Source: Heterodera schachtii (lineage: Eukaryota; Nematoda; Chromadorea; Rhabditida; Heteroderidae). Taken from it: a DNA stretch of 64,000 bases. The notes under the pieces were generated by a model. The model did not search any database. It was not told the DNA's origin and saw only the letters and a list, made by a program, of their open reading frames with translations. Below, piece by piece: positions 26,801-37,999 of this stretch. The DNA lies in contig SIJG01000018.1 of the NCBI GenBank assembly GCA_023374025.1, positions 1,536,175-1,600,174 on the forward strand. The letters are read 5' to 3'. Positions within the stretch are counted from its first letter, which is position 1. Each line of letters starts with the position of its first letter. A program made the position numbers and the translations under genes.

Positions 26801-27362
26801 AATGTCATATTTTTCTTTTGAAACAATCAAATTCATCAATTTCTTGTCATTTGTAAGCATTTTATGGAAGTCTGAGCACGAAAAATCGAAGTTGCACTTC
26901 ATTTGGGCCAATGCTTTTACAGTGTCCACGTGTAATGAATTTCGTTTATCTGTCCACTGATGTGAGTGAAACCCAAAAAAATTATTTTTCAATTTATATA
27001 TATAAATACGATTGATTTTCAATTAATATACTCATAAAAAATTTTCATAATTCAATAATAACTCTGAAATTTTATATTAAATTATAAAGGATGTCAACCT
27101 CTACAGAAAAAAGATCGTTAAATGATTTAAAAAGATTATAGCAATAAATATTTATTTAAAAAGATTCATATCTTCCCATTGGTTCGCATATTTAATAAGA
27201 ATTTAAAATTTAACTTAAACCTTTGAAAAATAAATTTACAAATCTAACTTTAATTTAAGAATTCAAAATAATAATTAAATAGGATTATAATTAAAATTTA
27301 TTTTAAAGTATATTTAATACTGATTATTTTTTTGTTGTTTATGAAAGGTTCATCGCTCAATG

Positions 27363-27761
27363 CAAGGGCGTAGGCAGGGGGGGGGGGCTGGGGGGGCTAA
27401 AGCCCCCCCCCCCCCCCCCGAAACCCAAAAAGTAAAAAATTTTCAGTAGATTTTTTTGAAATTTTAAGCAATTTTCTTAATAAAATTGCATTAAAATACT
27501 CAAAAATTTTCCCGGCGGCGCCTATCGGCACCGCCGGACCCCCATTTTACCATATTTTTGAAAAATGGAGGCCAAAATGGCAAAAAATATTAATTTTTTG
27601 GCGAAAAATTTTGTAAAATACATTCCATAATTCGGGATTTCAAAAAACCAAAAATACACCCCTAAAAATCGACTTAAAAGGGAAAAATACACCCCTAAAA
27701 ATCGACTTTTTGACTTCAGCCCCCCCCCCCCCCCAAAGCCAAGGGTCTGGCTACGCCCTTG
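27363..27761. mobile_element. hAT-type MITE (399 bp) with long G and C runs
   Basis: Ends CAAGGGCGTAGGCAG and CTGGCTACGCCCTTG are near-perfect inverted repeats. GCTCAATG is duplicated on both sides (27355-27362, 27762-27769). Runs of G and C lie just inside the ends. The GC hairpin (27512-27537) and two AATACACCCCTAAAAATCGAC motifs (27653-27712) link it to the other MITEs. Confidence 0.9.
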
Positions 27762-27769
27762 GCTCAATG

Positions 27770-29314
27770 TGCTATGATTTTTAAAAATTAAATTTAACAA
27801 ATGAGGGTTCAAAAGCAACTTTTTATGATTAGATCATATTATTTTTAAAGTTGTATTTCTCTTAATTAAAATAAAAGATTCATTGTACTTTTCATGCACA
27901 GTCTCCTAAAATTGCAATGTTGTGAAAAAATTCTCACAAATCATTTTTAATTTTTATCTTACAATGCAGTTTATTTTTGTCTCATTTCAAAAGATTATTT
28001 TTTTGTTGTTAATTTTTGTGCTTTTTTCTAAAATGTTTTTGCTATTTTTATTTATAAATTTAAACGGAAATTGTACGAACTAAAGTTTTAATAAATTTTA
28101 TTGATATGCCGTATTTATTATTTTTTCGATAATTGCAAGATATACTAAGATTCTAATAAATTATATTAATTAAAGAAGTAAAAAACATAGTTTCTTATTT
28201 TTGAAATAGTTCATAAAAGAAAATTGTAATGTTTTAATATATCGTTTTTGTTGTTTTTTTATAAATATAAAGAGCTCGACAAGAAAATTCTTTTTCAGTT
28301 TTTATTGAAAAATTTAAAATGGTCATTAATTTTTATATTTGTTTTTTTGACTCACATACTTTATTATTTCGATGTATAATTTTGAATTCTTTCTTTTCAA
28401 TTTTTTAGTTTATATTTAAATTTAAATCATAATTTAATATTTAAATATTTTGCCAGTTTTGTTCTGTAAAGCAAAATCTGAACTTGATTAGTTACGGGAG
28501 TCTATATACATGCTTTGGGTTGTTTCATTGAGTTGTTGAAATTCTTGGTTTTTTAAAATACAAGTTCATAAAATATAATTATTTAATTAATTGTAGTATG
28601 CTTTATTTCATTTATTAATGAAAATTATTTGTCGAACTATTTATAGGTTAATTAAAATATTTTTTAATTTAATTATAAATAACATTTTTTTCGATAATGT
28701 GAGTATTCTTTAATAAACAAATCTTAATTTTAGGACATTCTTTTGCATTATGAGTAAATTTAACTTTTGTTTTTACCGTTATATATATACACCTACTTTA
28801 ATGAATAATTTAAATAAAATTTCGCCGCAAATAATAATATGAACAGTATAGTAGAGATCTCCGCGCGCGTGAACAATTGTACCTGTGGCACTTGCAGTGG
28901 AGGAGTTGATAGGCGTGGCAAGAATCTTGTTGCGCACTATGTGCATTGTCAAATGTTCACGTATGACAAAGCTAAGAAAGAAAGTATATTATATTTATTA
29001 TTATATAGTTTTAAGTGTATTAAATGTTCAAGTTTGTCAGAATTTGTTCATATTCTGAGATATGTGTGAACTATTACAATATTTATTTGAATTTTTCTAT
29101 ATTTAGATTTTTAATAATTGTTTGGCTTAAATACTTCTCTTAGCTGGAATGTTCCAAGAATATTGTTATGTGTGAACCAACATTTTTAAATTCTATACTA
29201 ACGCTAGATTTTTTTATTTTATTTTATTTACTTCAAAGTTTATTGAATAAAAGTGAAATTGCCTTTTATATAAAATTTTAATATTATAAAATCAGTAGTC
29301 ATTTTAAATTTAAT
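27770..29314. other. AT-rich desert with one small coding-like island
   Basis: Nothing supported apart from the island at 28839-29069 listed below. Confidence 0.6.
28839..29069 (+). CDS. Coding-like fragment, Cys/His-rich, doubtful
   Basis: A GC-richer spot inside AT desert. The plus frame starts with ATG and reads N-N-C-T-C-G-T-C-S-G-G ... V-A-H-Y-V-H-C, a Cys/His spacing that could bind zinc, then turns AT-rich and stops. The minus strand over 28850-28985 is also open, so strand is uncertain. No flanking exons were found. It may be a gene or transposon remnant. Confidence 0.2.
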   Translation: MNSIVEISARVNNCTCGTCSGGVDRRGKNLVAHYVHCQMFTYDKAKKESILYLLLYSFKCIKCSSLSEFVHILRYV

Positions 29315-29322
29315 ATATAAAG

Positions 29323-30264
29323 TAGAGCTGAGCGGGACCGGGATTTTTGACAAAAACCGGGACCGGGACTTGCCGGAACCAGAAAAGTCGGGACCGGGAC
29401 CTCGATTTTCGTCCTGGACCGGGATCGGGACCACGAGAAAAGCCGGGACCGGGACCAACCGGGAATTTTCCCAAGAAAAAATTTTTGAAAAAAAATTTGA
29501 AAATTTGAGTGCACTTTGTTACGAAAATTGCCAATAATCAAAAATGTACCCATAAAATTTTGTATTTTCGTTTTGGGGAACGAATTCAAGTAAAATTTTT
29601 AAAAATTTTCATTTCAGGGGGATCTTGGAATTTTCTGGGTCCCAAAATTCTGGATTTTTTAAATAAATTAACAATTTCTTAAATCGCTGTTTTTGTGGCG
29701 CTGTTTTTTCGAAAAACTTTTTTGGAAAATTGGGGTCGGGGCGGGGTCCGGCGGTGCCGATAGGCGCCGCCGGAAAATTTTGAAATTTTGAGTAAGATTT
29801 GTTAACAGAATTTGTCAAAAAAATACCAAATATTTGGTTAATTTGTGTGTTTATAGGTTCTTTAAAAATGAAAAAATAAATAATTTTTAATTTGATAATT
29901 TTATTAATTAAATTCAATTAAAATAATGGTAAAGAAATTACAAAAAAACTTTCTGTTCAATCGGGGGATTGAACCCAAGAGACAAATAATGAAATTCAAA
30001 AAGTTTAGCCACTTGACCACTTATGCATATGAACAAATGCTGTAAAAGAAATAAAGAATTTTTTTTTTTTCAAAAATTTCTCATTCCTCACCAATTCCCT
30101 TCTCTTTTCTCACCCAGACCCCCATTCTTACCAGTGCTTAATTTAGTCCCGCCGGGACCGGGACTAGCAAAACCGGGACCGGGATTTCTGTTTTTCCAAA
30201 AATCGGGACCGGGACCGGGACCTGAAAAAACCGGGATTTCCCGCCCCGGTCCCGCTCAGCTCTA
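29323..30264. mobile_element. hAT-type MITE (942 bp), TAGAGCTGAGCGGGACCGG ends
   Basis: TAGAGCTGAGCGGGACCGGG at the left is mirrored by CCCGGTCCCGCTCAGCTCTA at the right. Flanks ATATAAAG (29315-29322) and ATATAAAA (30265-30272) match at 7 of 8 positions, consistent with an 8-bp duplication plus one mutation. GGGACCGGGA repeats are subterminal. Inside are a GC hairpin (29748-29773) and a tRNA-like segment (29955-30028). The glycine/proline/serine-rich frames here are accidental products of GGGACC repeats. Confidence 0.85.
29955..30028 (-). repeat. tRNA-derived segment inside MITE
   Basis: Read on the minus strand it has an A-box-like TGGTCAAGTGG and, about 45 bases later, a B-box-like GGTTCAATCCC, as in tRNA genes. 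The rest does not fold into an obvious cloverleaf, so I take it as a tRNA pseudogene or SINE head captured in the element, not a functional tRNA. Confidence 0.5.
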
Positions 30265-30272
30265 ATATAAAA

Positions 30273-31039
30273 TATGAAACATTCAAAAGTAAACATAAAA
30301 AGTGGAAGAAACTATGCAATTTGCATGAACAGATTATGTTCAGACATACACTAAAACTTTTTTTAGAACACAAATTATTGTTTAATAATTTGTTTTTTAA
30401 AATATTGTTGTTTTTATTAGAAGAACAAATTGAAAAAGATGTCATTTTAGTCGCGTTTTGTTCAGGTTCGAAAAATGTTTTCATTTATAAATTTATTTAT
30501 GAATTTGTTAGACGGTTCCAAATTCTGCCAATTTTAAAATTTAATTATAATAATTAAATAATCTCTGCCCTAAATTTAAAATATTTAAAAAAAAGTTGTT
30601 AAATTAAAAAAAGTATTTGTCTTTCATGCTAGAAGATTCTCTTTTAAAAATAAATTTAAATTACAGAAGAGAGTATAAACATAATTTTCTACTAAGCTAA
30701 AGCTTTAAACATATATTTTATATTATTTTTTGAAATAATTAAGTTAATACTTTTTAATTAATAAAATTGAACATCAATTTTTATCGAAAAGTTCGCTGTT
30801 CCATCGCATTTAGTTACTTGAGGTGCTTGGGCATGGGCAGCAATGGTACGCTCCGGAGAACATAAACACTTATTTTTTTATTATCAAATTGAAAATAATA
30901 ATAAAACTAAAACACTAAATTTAATTATAATAAATAACTTTCCCTTTGATAATTCACAATTTTTAACAAAATTATGAAAAAAAAACTGAAAACATTTATT
31001 TGCTCACAAAATCCGCATTATCGACACGATACCGGATAG
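30273..31039. other. AT-rich spacer, no gene seen
   Basis: Low-complexity AT sequence between two MITEs. The open frame at 30321-30557 has AT-driven composition and no supporting signals. Confidence 0.5.
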
Positions 31040-31047
31040 GTACTCAA

Positions 31048-31947
31048 CAGGGATGTTACAAAGAAAAAAATAAAAAGCGAAAAGCGAAAAAAGCGAAATG
31101 CCCAAAAAAGCAAAAAAGCGAAAAGGCGAAAAGCGAAAAGGCGAATTTTTTTTCCAAAAATTAGATGAATTTATAAAACTCAAAAAATTCATCTTTTAAT
31201 GTTTTTTTTTCTTATGCCATATAGTCAAAAAGCTTTCTTTTTTATTAGAGTTGTACGGGACCGGGAATTTTGCCAAAACCTGGACTGGGACCTAAAAAGC
31301 CTGGACCGGGACCTCGGTTTTTGGCCGGAATAGGGAACGCGACGAACTGGGAAATTTTAAAAATTAAAAAAATTAATTCAAAATTTAATTTATTTCAAAT
31401 GAAAATAGTAAAAAATTAAATTTTTACTTTGCTATTTATTTTATAAAATCTAAAAAGCTAAATTAAATTAATGAAAATTCTCAAACAAATTTTCTTTAGT
31501 TATTTCAAACAATTAAAATGATAAATTTATGCGATTTTGAGAGAATTCTTTAAATAAGGTTTACGAATTTTTGGGCCTGGCAATGCCAAGCCAATTTTAA
31601 AAGTAAAAAAAATAATAAATTAAAAAAAGACAGTAAACCGGTATCGAACTCATGAAAAAGTAATGTCAAAGTTGATGCACTAACAACACACTACACTACA
31701 CATAAATAATCAAAAGCAAATTTACTTAATTTGGTAAAAAGTGTTAAAAAAATTCAAAAATTCAAAATTTCTTTAAATTTTTTGCTTTTTCTCCCACGAA
31801 AATGCCATTGTTATTTAAAAAACCCAATCTTTAGGGGTGTACTTTTTTTGCTTTTTCAGCCAAAAAGCGAAAGGCGAAAAGCGAAAGCGAAACGCCCAAA
31901 AAAGCGAAAAAGCGAAAAGGCGAAAAGCGAAACTTGCAACATCCCTG
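31048..31947. mobile_element. hAT-type MITE (900 bp), CAGGGATGTTAC ends
   Basis: Left end CAGGGATGTTAC, right end GCAACATCCCTG, flanked by GTACTCAA on both sides (31040-31047, 31948-31955). Subterminal AAAAGCGAAAAGCG repeats run in from both ends. Inside are a tRNA-like segment (31632-31702, minus), one AGGGGTGTA motif (about 31853), and a TAGAGTTGTACGGGACCGGG piece (31249) resembling the terminus of another MITE family, so part of a second element may be nested here. Confidence 0.9.
31632..31702 (-). repeat. tRNA-derived segment inside MITE
   Basis: On the minus strand a B-box-like AGTTCGATACC follows, at tRNA-like distance, a TAGTGTGTTGTTAGTGC stretch that resembles an A box. Degenerate; not a functional tRNA. 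Confidence 0.4.
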
Positions 31948-32399
31948 GTACTCAACACATATATTTGTTTTTTTTAATTTAAATATAAATAAATATTTGA
32001 AATTTATGCAAATGATTACAAAAAAAAAAGATTAAATTAAACGAATTAGAACAGAACACTATATTTTTAAATGTTTTATATATTTCAGTAGTTCTATTGA
32101 ATATTATATTTATAGAAAAAAGGAATATAAGATTATTATTTGCTGAAATTTAACAGAATAATAAATAAATCTTTGGGCTATTTTTTCATACTAATGGCGG
32201 TGTAAATTAATTGAACTTTGAATAATTTTCAGGCATTTGAACGACATTACATTTTTGTAAGACCAAAAACATATAATACATTTAATTTCTTAATAACTTT
32301 TTTCAGAAATAACCAATTTTAATTTTCTTTATTAAATTTCTCAAAAATTTCGTTTTTCAAGTCCATTTGGGGTGCAAAAATTTGTTTAATTAAATTTAG

Positions 32400-32717
32400 C
32401 TGAATAAATTATTTTAAATTTATTGTATAATATTGTTTTCTTATTCCACTTCTGTCATATGTATACCCAAGATGATAAAACTCATTTAATTTCATAATAA
32501 TCATGACAAATGGACCACTAATTTTTAGGTCCATATATGCCTGTAACATTGTTTTATTAATGTCATACATAGCTGATTTAATTTTAATTGTTTGTTATTT
32601 ATTAATGTACTCCTTACAAAAAATTGAAAATTAAATTACTAGAAATTTAAAGTTAAATAATTTCTGCAAATACAACCCTTTTTCTTAATTTAGTGTTCTT
32701 CTTAATTTCTCCATGCA
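32400..32717. repeat. Decayed block resembling 41210-41800
   Basis: TCTGTCATATGTATA (32450) with TCTGTCATATGTATA (41296), and CATGACAAATGGACCACTAA with CATGACTAATGGACCACTCA, in the same order. The block resumes after the 2.18-kb insertion (34914 on: CATTGACCTTAAAATATTTA, as at 41770), so 41210-42050 represents the pre-insertion state. Confidence 0.6.
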
Positions 32718-32730
32718 ATTTAGACCGTGG

Positions 32731-32912
32731 TGCGACATTTGAGGACCCGACATTTGAGGACCCGACTTTTGAGGACCCGACATTTGAGGATTTGACATTT
32801 GAGGACCCGACATTTGCGGATGGGGGGCGGAAGTTTGGGCACCGGGAAGTTTGGGCACCAGGAAGTTTGGGCACCAGAAATTTGGGCACCGGGAAGTTTG
32901 GGCACCAGAGGG
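32731..32912 (+). repeat. 15-bp minisatellites, left array
   Basis: About six units of GACATTTGAGGACCC followed by about five units of GAAGTTTGGGCACCG/A. Confidence 0.85.
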
Positions 32913-33458
32913 AGTGAATTAAAAAAAATAAAAAGATTTTTATTTGTCTATGAATTGCAACCATCTAATTTAAAAGCATAGTAAATTAGTAAATTTAATC
33001 AAGTTAGAAATAGAAAGTTTTTTAACGAATTCACTCGATTAAGCATGCTTATTTTACTAAACTCATTACCATTCATTCTATATCAATGCATAAATATGTT
33101 TTATTTATAATTTATAAAAAAATTATAACATTACAAGGCTCTGTCTGTTCAAGACTTGAAATTTTATGAGTTTAAATAGAATTAGGCGAGTCTCTTGTTA
33201 TTTCGGACCCAACTAAGCCGGTATTCAGGTCTAAGTCCTTACAGAAACTAGCACACGTTTAACTATTATGTTTAAAGAACGTAAGAATTGACTAAATAAT
33301 AAGATTGCCACTTTTCACTACATAAATTTTTTAATTTTCAAGAACATAGAAATTTTTGATGACAAGGGTTGTTAAAACTTACTAAATTTTAATGATTTAT
33401 ATAACATTTTATATATTTATTTTGTTTTATTTTTTTAATTCACTCCCTCTGGTGCCCA

Positions 33459-33640
33459 AACTTCCCGGTGCCCAAATTTCTGGTGCCCAAACTTCCTGGT
33501 GCCCAAACTTCCCGGTGCCCAAACTTCATGTCGCCTTGCGGATATTCCCGACATTTGAGGACCCGACTTTTGAGGACCCGACATTTGAGGATATGACATT
33601 TGAGGACCCGACTTTTGAGGACCCGACATTTGAGGATATA
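33459..33640 (+). repeat. 15-bp minisatellites, middle array
   Basis: Begins with the reverse complement of the GAAGTTTGGGCACC units (GGTGCCCAAACTTCC), then GACATTTGAGGACCC units in forward orientation. The orientation switch lies near 33536-33550. Confidence 0.85.
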
Positions 33641-33846
33641 CACAATTTCAAAAAAAATAAATGAAATTAATCATATAAAAAAGAGAAAACCCCTTTCCCG
33701 AGGGCCAGGGAAGTAAATTATAAATTGTACCAAATACTGGTAAGCCCTTTCTCAATCTTTGATTATTTTGGAAAGTTTCATAATTCAAAAACAATTTAAG
33801 ATTAACTTCTTAATTAAATAGAACTTGTGTTTTGGTAATTCATGAA

Positions 33847-34432
33847 TAGGGATGATATTTATAGGCACTAAAAACCGTCAAAATAGGTAGGCCGTAGTCT
33901 CTAAAAAACCCCCAAAATAGGCCCTAAAAATGGAAAATAGGCACTAAAAAACCTTGTTTTTAGGGGTGTAAAATGACAAAATTCATTCAAAAAGATAAAA
34001 AAATTAGGCGAAATCAGTACTGAGATATATAATTTTTAAAGCACAAATTATTGTCAAGAAAATAAATAAATAAATTTTTGATATGAATTTTTGAAAAGTT
34101 TTTCATTTCTTATGTGTGTATTTTTGAAAAAATTTCGGGTCGATTCTTAAGGGTATATTTTTTTTTAAATTTTAGTCGATTCTTAGGGGTGCATTTTTCG
34201 TTTTTATTGCATTTTTGTTAATAATTTTGGACAAAATGCCAAAATAGGCAAAAATAGGCTCTTTCAAAATTTTTTAGGCTTTTTAGGCGCTAAAAATAAA
34301 AGCCTAGAAAATAGGCACTAATAACTCGAAAGGTAGCTTAACAACAGCCCAAAAAAACATGTTTTTTGTGCGTTTCAGGCCACGGGGAGCTCAGGAAAAA
34401 AAATAGGCTTTTGCCTAAAAATATCATCCCTA
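33847..34432. mobile_element. hAT-type MITE (586 bp), nested, TAGGGATGATATTTATAGGC ends
   Basis: TAGGGATGATATT at the left, AATATCATCCCTA at the right, duplication TTCATGAA on both sides (33839-33846, 34433-34440). It lies between the arms of the 2.18-kb element. Inside are 'AAAATAGGC' repeats, three AGGGGTG-type motifs (33957, 34146, 34185) and a right subterminal stretch ending GTGCGTTTCAGG that is nearly shared with the MITE at 57568-58190. Confidence 0.9.
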
Positions 34433-34745
34433 TTCATGAAGATCCCCATTAATTATTGCTCTGAAGAAAGGAGAGCGGATTGCATGAGTTGAACCAACCA
34501 ACTTTTTGTGTTAAATGCGATCCAAAATGATCAAAGATTGACAGGAGCTTCCCAGCTGGTATAATTTATATCGTGTTCAATTGCTGTTAGTCTGAGCAAA
34601 TTGAATATTATTATTTGTGATGTCAAAATATTTAAATATTCGGTTGACCTTAATGCTTTTGACACATTGAACCCGTTGGCCCTTGGGAAAGGGTTTTTCT
34701 CTTTTTTATTTGATTAATTTTATTTTTTTTTTTGAAATTGTGTAT

Positions 34746-34903
34746 ATCCTCAAATGTCGGGTCCTCAAAAGTCGGGTCCTCAAATGTCGGGAATATCCGC
34801 AAATGTCGGGTCCTCAAATGTCAAATCCTCAAATGTCGGGTCCTCAAAAGTCGGGTCCTCAAATGTCGGGTCCTCAAATGTCAAGTCCTCAAATGTCGGG
34901 TAG
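34746..34903 (-). repeat. 15-bp minisatellite, right array
   Basis: About ten units of GACATTTGAGGACCC read on the minus strand, with a GCGGATATTCCC interruption identical to the one in the middle array. Confidence 0.85.
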
Positions 34904-35639
34904 CCATTTAGACAATAGCACTGGCATTGACCTTAAAATATTTACAAGTTTTTACACCTTTTTTTATTAACTTTAATTTAGGAATTGTTTTTTATTTTCA
35001 AATTGTTTAATGTTTATATTTAAAGATATTTAAAGATAATTTAATAATAAATTAATCATTTTTATCGTAGAATATACACTGCTCTAAATTTTTTATGCTG
35101 CAATAAAAAAAATTGTTTACAATTTTTCTTTTCATTATTTTATTTGTTATAATTATTTTACTAGGGCACATAAACGTTCACAATTCAATTGTAATTAGAA
35201 AATTTTAGAATTGACATTTTAAAATATAAATTAAATTTTCTTTTTCATTTGATTTAAAGCTAATAACAATAATAATTAAATTGAATAGCTAATTGATTCA
35301 TTTATATTTTTTGAGCCACGCAAAGTATAAATAATACCAAATGTGCGGAGTAGAGGATGTCTGTTTAACTCGAAAGCCTCAAATCGTAAACCGAAGCATT
35401 TTCTCAGTATTTCTTTTTTTTTATTCATTTTCTATTAAATTTTAAAAGTTTATTAATTTTATCTTAAATTAGGCATGCTTTTTAAATTATTTTCTATTTA
35501 ATGGGTAAGATTTTTTTGAAAATATGTAAGAAAGAATTTACTTATTATCATAAGGAATTCTCAATGAATTTTGTCTCACTTAATTGTTTGTTATGCCTAA
35601 AAAATTCTAATGGGCCAGCAATCATTTATTTCAACAACA

Positions 35640-36090
35640 AAAATTTGGTGGTAACGTCCGGGCCGACTCCGACCGAATGCAACCGCCACAGACAATGTGA
35701 ACTGCCATGCCCAGGCCGGGTCACTGGGCACGTGCCCTGCTGTTCCCGCCTCATCGGTCACTCCCAGCAGAAGTGAGGACACAATGGCAGCGGGAAACGG
35801 CGTCAGCCGAACGTACCACGACAGAATTAACGAAAAAGCAAATAAATACAGAGAAGAAAAGTTGGCATTTTCTTTTCGATGGGATGAAATGGGGAAGAGA
35901 CAAAATGGAGAGATCCCCCACTATTTCCACTCAACTCTCACATCCCTCCCAATCTCACCCAAAAAGCCTCCAACTTTCATCACTCTGCTTCTCATCCAAT
36001 TTCTCACAAGTAATCTTTCTTTTACTCTCACATTCATTCAAACCTCTCAACACGAAGTGGTCTCTCTCATTATTTTCCCCCAGCTAATCT
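35640..36090. other. GC-rich island, coding strand not resolved
   Basis: Conspicuous GC stretch in AT surroundings. On the plus strand one frame ends in a Cys-rich sequence (ECNRHRQCELPCPGR ... CCSR, stop 35776) and another gives 126 codons from 35707. On the minus strand a frame through 35597-35782 is open well upstream and reads SLLLGVTDEAGTAGHVPSD. All are free of stops because of composition, and none has convincing splice sites on both sides. It may be an exon of an unresolved gene or an imported fragment. Confidence 0.35.
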
Positions 36091-37299
36091 ATATATATTG
36101 TAAGGCTCTAATAATTTAGGTCGAAAATTAATATATTTTCCAAACCTTTTACAATTTCGGCAATATTTTTGGCCGTATAAAAATTACACATTCAAAGAAT
36201 GTGAATTTAAATGTTTTTCAGTATCGGCAGCCAATTCCATTTCGTAAATCCTGTAAATTATTTTCAAATATAAGAAAATATGTACGAAAAAAATTGAAAT
36301 TTTGGATTTTTGTGGCCTTTAATAAAAATTTCGTTAAAAATGCTTCAAAAAATGCAAAAAATGTAGGAAAATGTGTTAAAAGTCCAAAATATGTACCAAA
36401 TAAGTATAAATTCGAAAGTATGTAAAAATATAAATAAAGTCCCAATTTTTGTTCGCACACACAAAAAATAAATATTTTCCTACTATTCAGAGTAAGGAGA
36501 TTCCAGCAAAAATATGTATATATATAAAATTAGCAGCCCTAACATAAAATTTGCAAATAAATTTTATTTTTTAAAATTTCCTTGGATTTGAATTAGAAAT
36601 GATTAATTATACGAATAAATTTTATTGCGTATTGTTTTTTATAAGCAATTATAACGTAAAAGTTTCATTCTAAATATATCTTTTAAATTTAAAATTAATT
36701 TTATAATTTTGATAAAGTTATTCTGATTATTTTGGTTTTATACATTCTTTGATAAATTTTGTATGTATATTATTCATTAACTTTTCAAAATGAAAATATT
36801 TTAGATGCACAAAATTCTTTTCTCATTTTCTTTTTTAATTTAAATAAATACACTTGACCCTTACATAAAAAATAACCGATTACTTTATTAAACTTAATCA
36901 TTATGACTTGCTTAGAATCCGATTTGTGGAATATATTGACTAGGAATAAAATATTTTTTAATTTATTTTTTTTCATTTAATAATTTACTATAATATATTT
37001 GTTTTTTTTAAATTTATGATATGACCTGGTAGTTATTACTTTGTGTACGATTTTTTATTGAAAATAATGGATAAATTATTGATTACAATTTTAGTAGTAT
37101 TTGTGTTAATATATTAAATTTAACCTCCGCCATTTTATAAAATTTTTTATAACTGAAAGATCATAATAGAAAGATTGTTTAATTTTTCGTTAATAAAATA
37201 ATTCAAATTTTATAATAAAATTTCCATTGAGTTGCAGTAAGCTGCATTTATTTAAACCAATTTATTTCGTCTGACTTATATTAATCTGAAAAAACATAA
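36091..37299. other. AT-rich, no gene seen
   Basis: Both 36201-36425 (plus) and 36218-36460 (minus) are open, but their Lys/Phe/Asn-rich composition is expected by chance at this base composition. Confidence 0.5.
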
Positions 37300-37999
37300 A
37301 TTCATGAACTCATATACGCTCCGGAGGTTTGGAATCCGTCTCTTCAAAAAAATATTAAAAAAATCGAAAAGTGTCAAAAATATTTCACCAAAAGAGTATT
37401 CTTTAAATGCAGCCTTCCACCAATTCCATACCAAAATCGATTAGAATACCTGCAACTGCCAACACTTGAGAATAGGCGAAAGCTCTTTGATCTGTTCATG
37501 GCACATAAAATTGTTTATGGCCGAACAGATCTGAAACTATTTTCAATTTTTAATCCATCGACACGCTTTAACATCCCCTTTTACAGATTTAACACAAAAT
37601 ACAAACTAGGCAAAAAATTCATTCCCTTTGCTGGGAGGGTAACAAAATTGTGGAATCAACTCGATAAAGAACTAATAAAAACAAATTCTTTAAATCAATT
37701 TAAAAACAAACTTAAAATTTCACTAGGGTAATAAAACCGGAAAAGCTAGAACAGAAATAAAATCATAAGTGATTTGGTATATTATGTTCCGACCCCTTTG
37801 ACTTTGACCTCAAATTATTTTTTATTTATTCTTACATATTTTTGTCTTTTTAATTCTTGTGATCATTCATATATTTTATTTTATCACTTACTCTACGACA
37901 CATTTAATTGAATAGTCGTCCGAGTAAGTGGAGTCGTCAGAGTAAGTGGTTTTAGCCCTTCTGGTGACTTTTTTATTTTTACTAAATAAATAAATAAAT
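37300..37999 (+). mobile_element. 5'-truncated non-LTR retrotransposon (LINE), reverse transcriptase C-terminus
   Basis: An open frame from 37300 to the stop at 37729-37731 reads Y-A-P-E-V-W-N-P ... K-K-I-E-K-C-Q-K-Y-F-T-K-R ... N-R-L-E-Y-L-Q-L-P-T-L-E-N-R-R-K-L-F-D-L-F-M-A-H-K-I. This order (YAxEVWNP, IExxQ..FTKR, RL..L.L.TLE.RR) is the hallmark of the region after the reverse transcriptase core in jockey/CR1-like LINEs. The catalytic core and endonuclease are missing, as expected of 5' truncation. About 250 bp of 3' untranslated sequence ends in a (TAAA)n tail at 37983-37999. No stop interrupts the remaining 143 codons, so the insertion is relatively young. Confidence 0.8.

Larger units (their letters stand above)
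32726..34905. mobile_element. 2.18-kb foldback element with 15-bp repeat arrays
   Basis: Flanked by ATTTAGAC on both sides (32718-32725, 34906-34913). Both ends are arrays of GACATTTGAGGACCC-type 15-mers in opposite orientation. Next to the left array is a second 15-mer array (GAAGTTTGGGCACC). 32880-32935 is mirrored by 33424-33480, and 33640-33780 is mirrored by 34535-34760, so the element has several inverted arms. It is interrupted by the MITE at 33847-34432. No transposase is seen; repeated FEDPT-like peptides in its frames are products of the arrays. Confidence 0.75.

Noticed and set aside
29240..30484. Gly/Pro/Arg/Ser-rich open frames (SRSRSR, GPGPG)
   Set aside because: Translations of GGGACC subterminal repeats of the hAT-type MITE; present in all frames.
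32726..34905. CRISPR-like array
   Set aside because: Units are contiguous 15-mers without unique spacers, in a eukaryotic context with introns and transposons.
32653..34970. Open frames with repeated FEDPT, SGPQMS or VLKCR peptides
   Set aside because: They are translations of 15-bp minisatellite arrays, open in several frames and on both strands because the unit is a multiple of three without stops.
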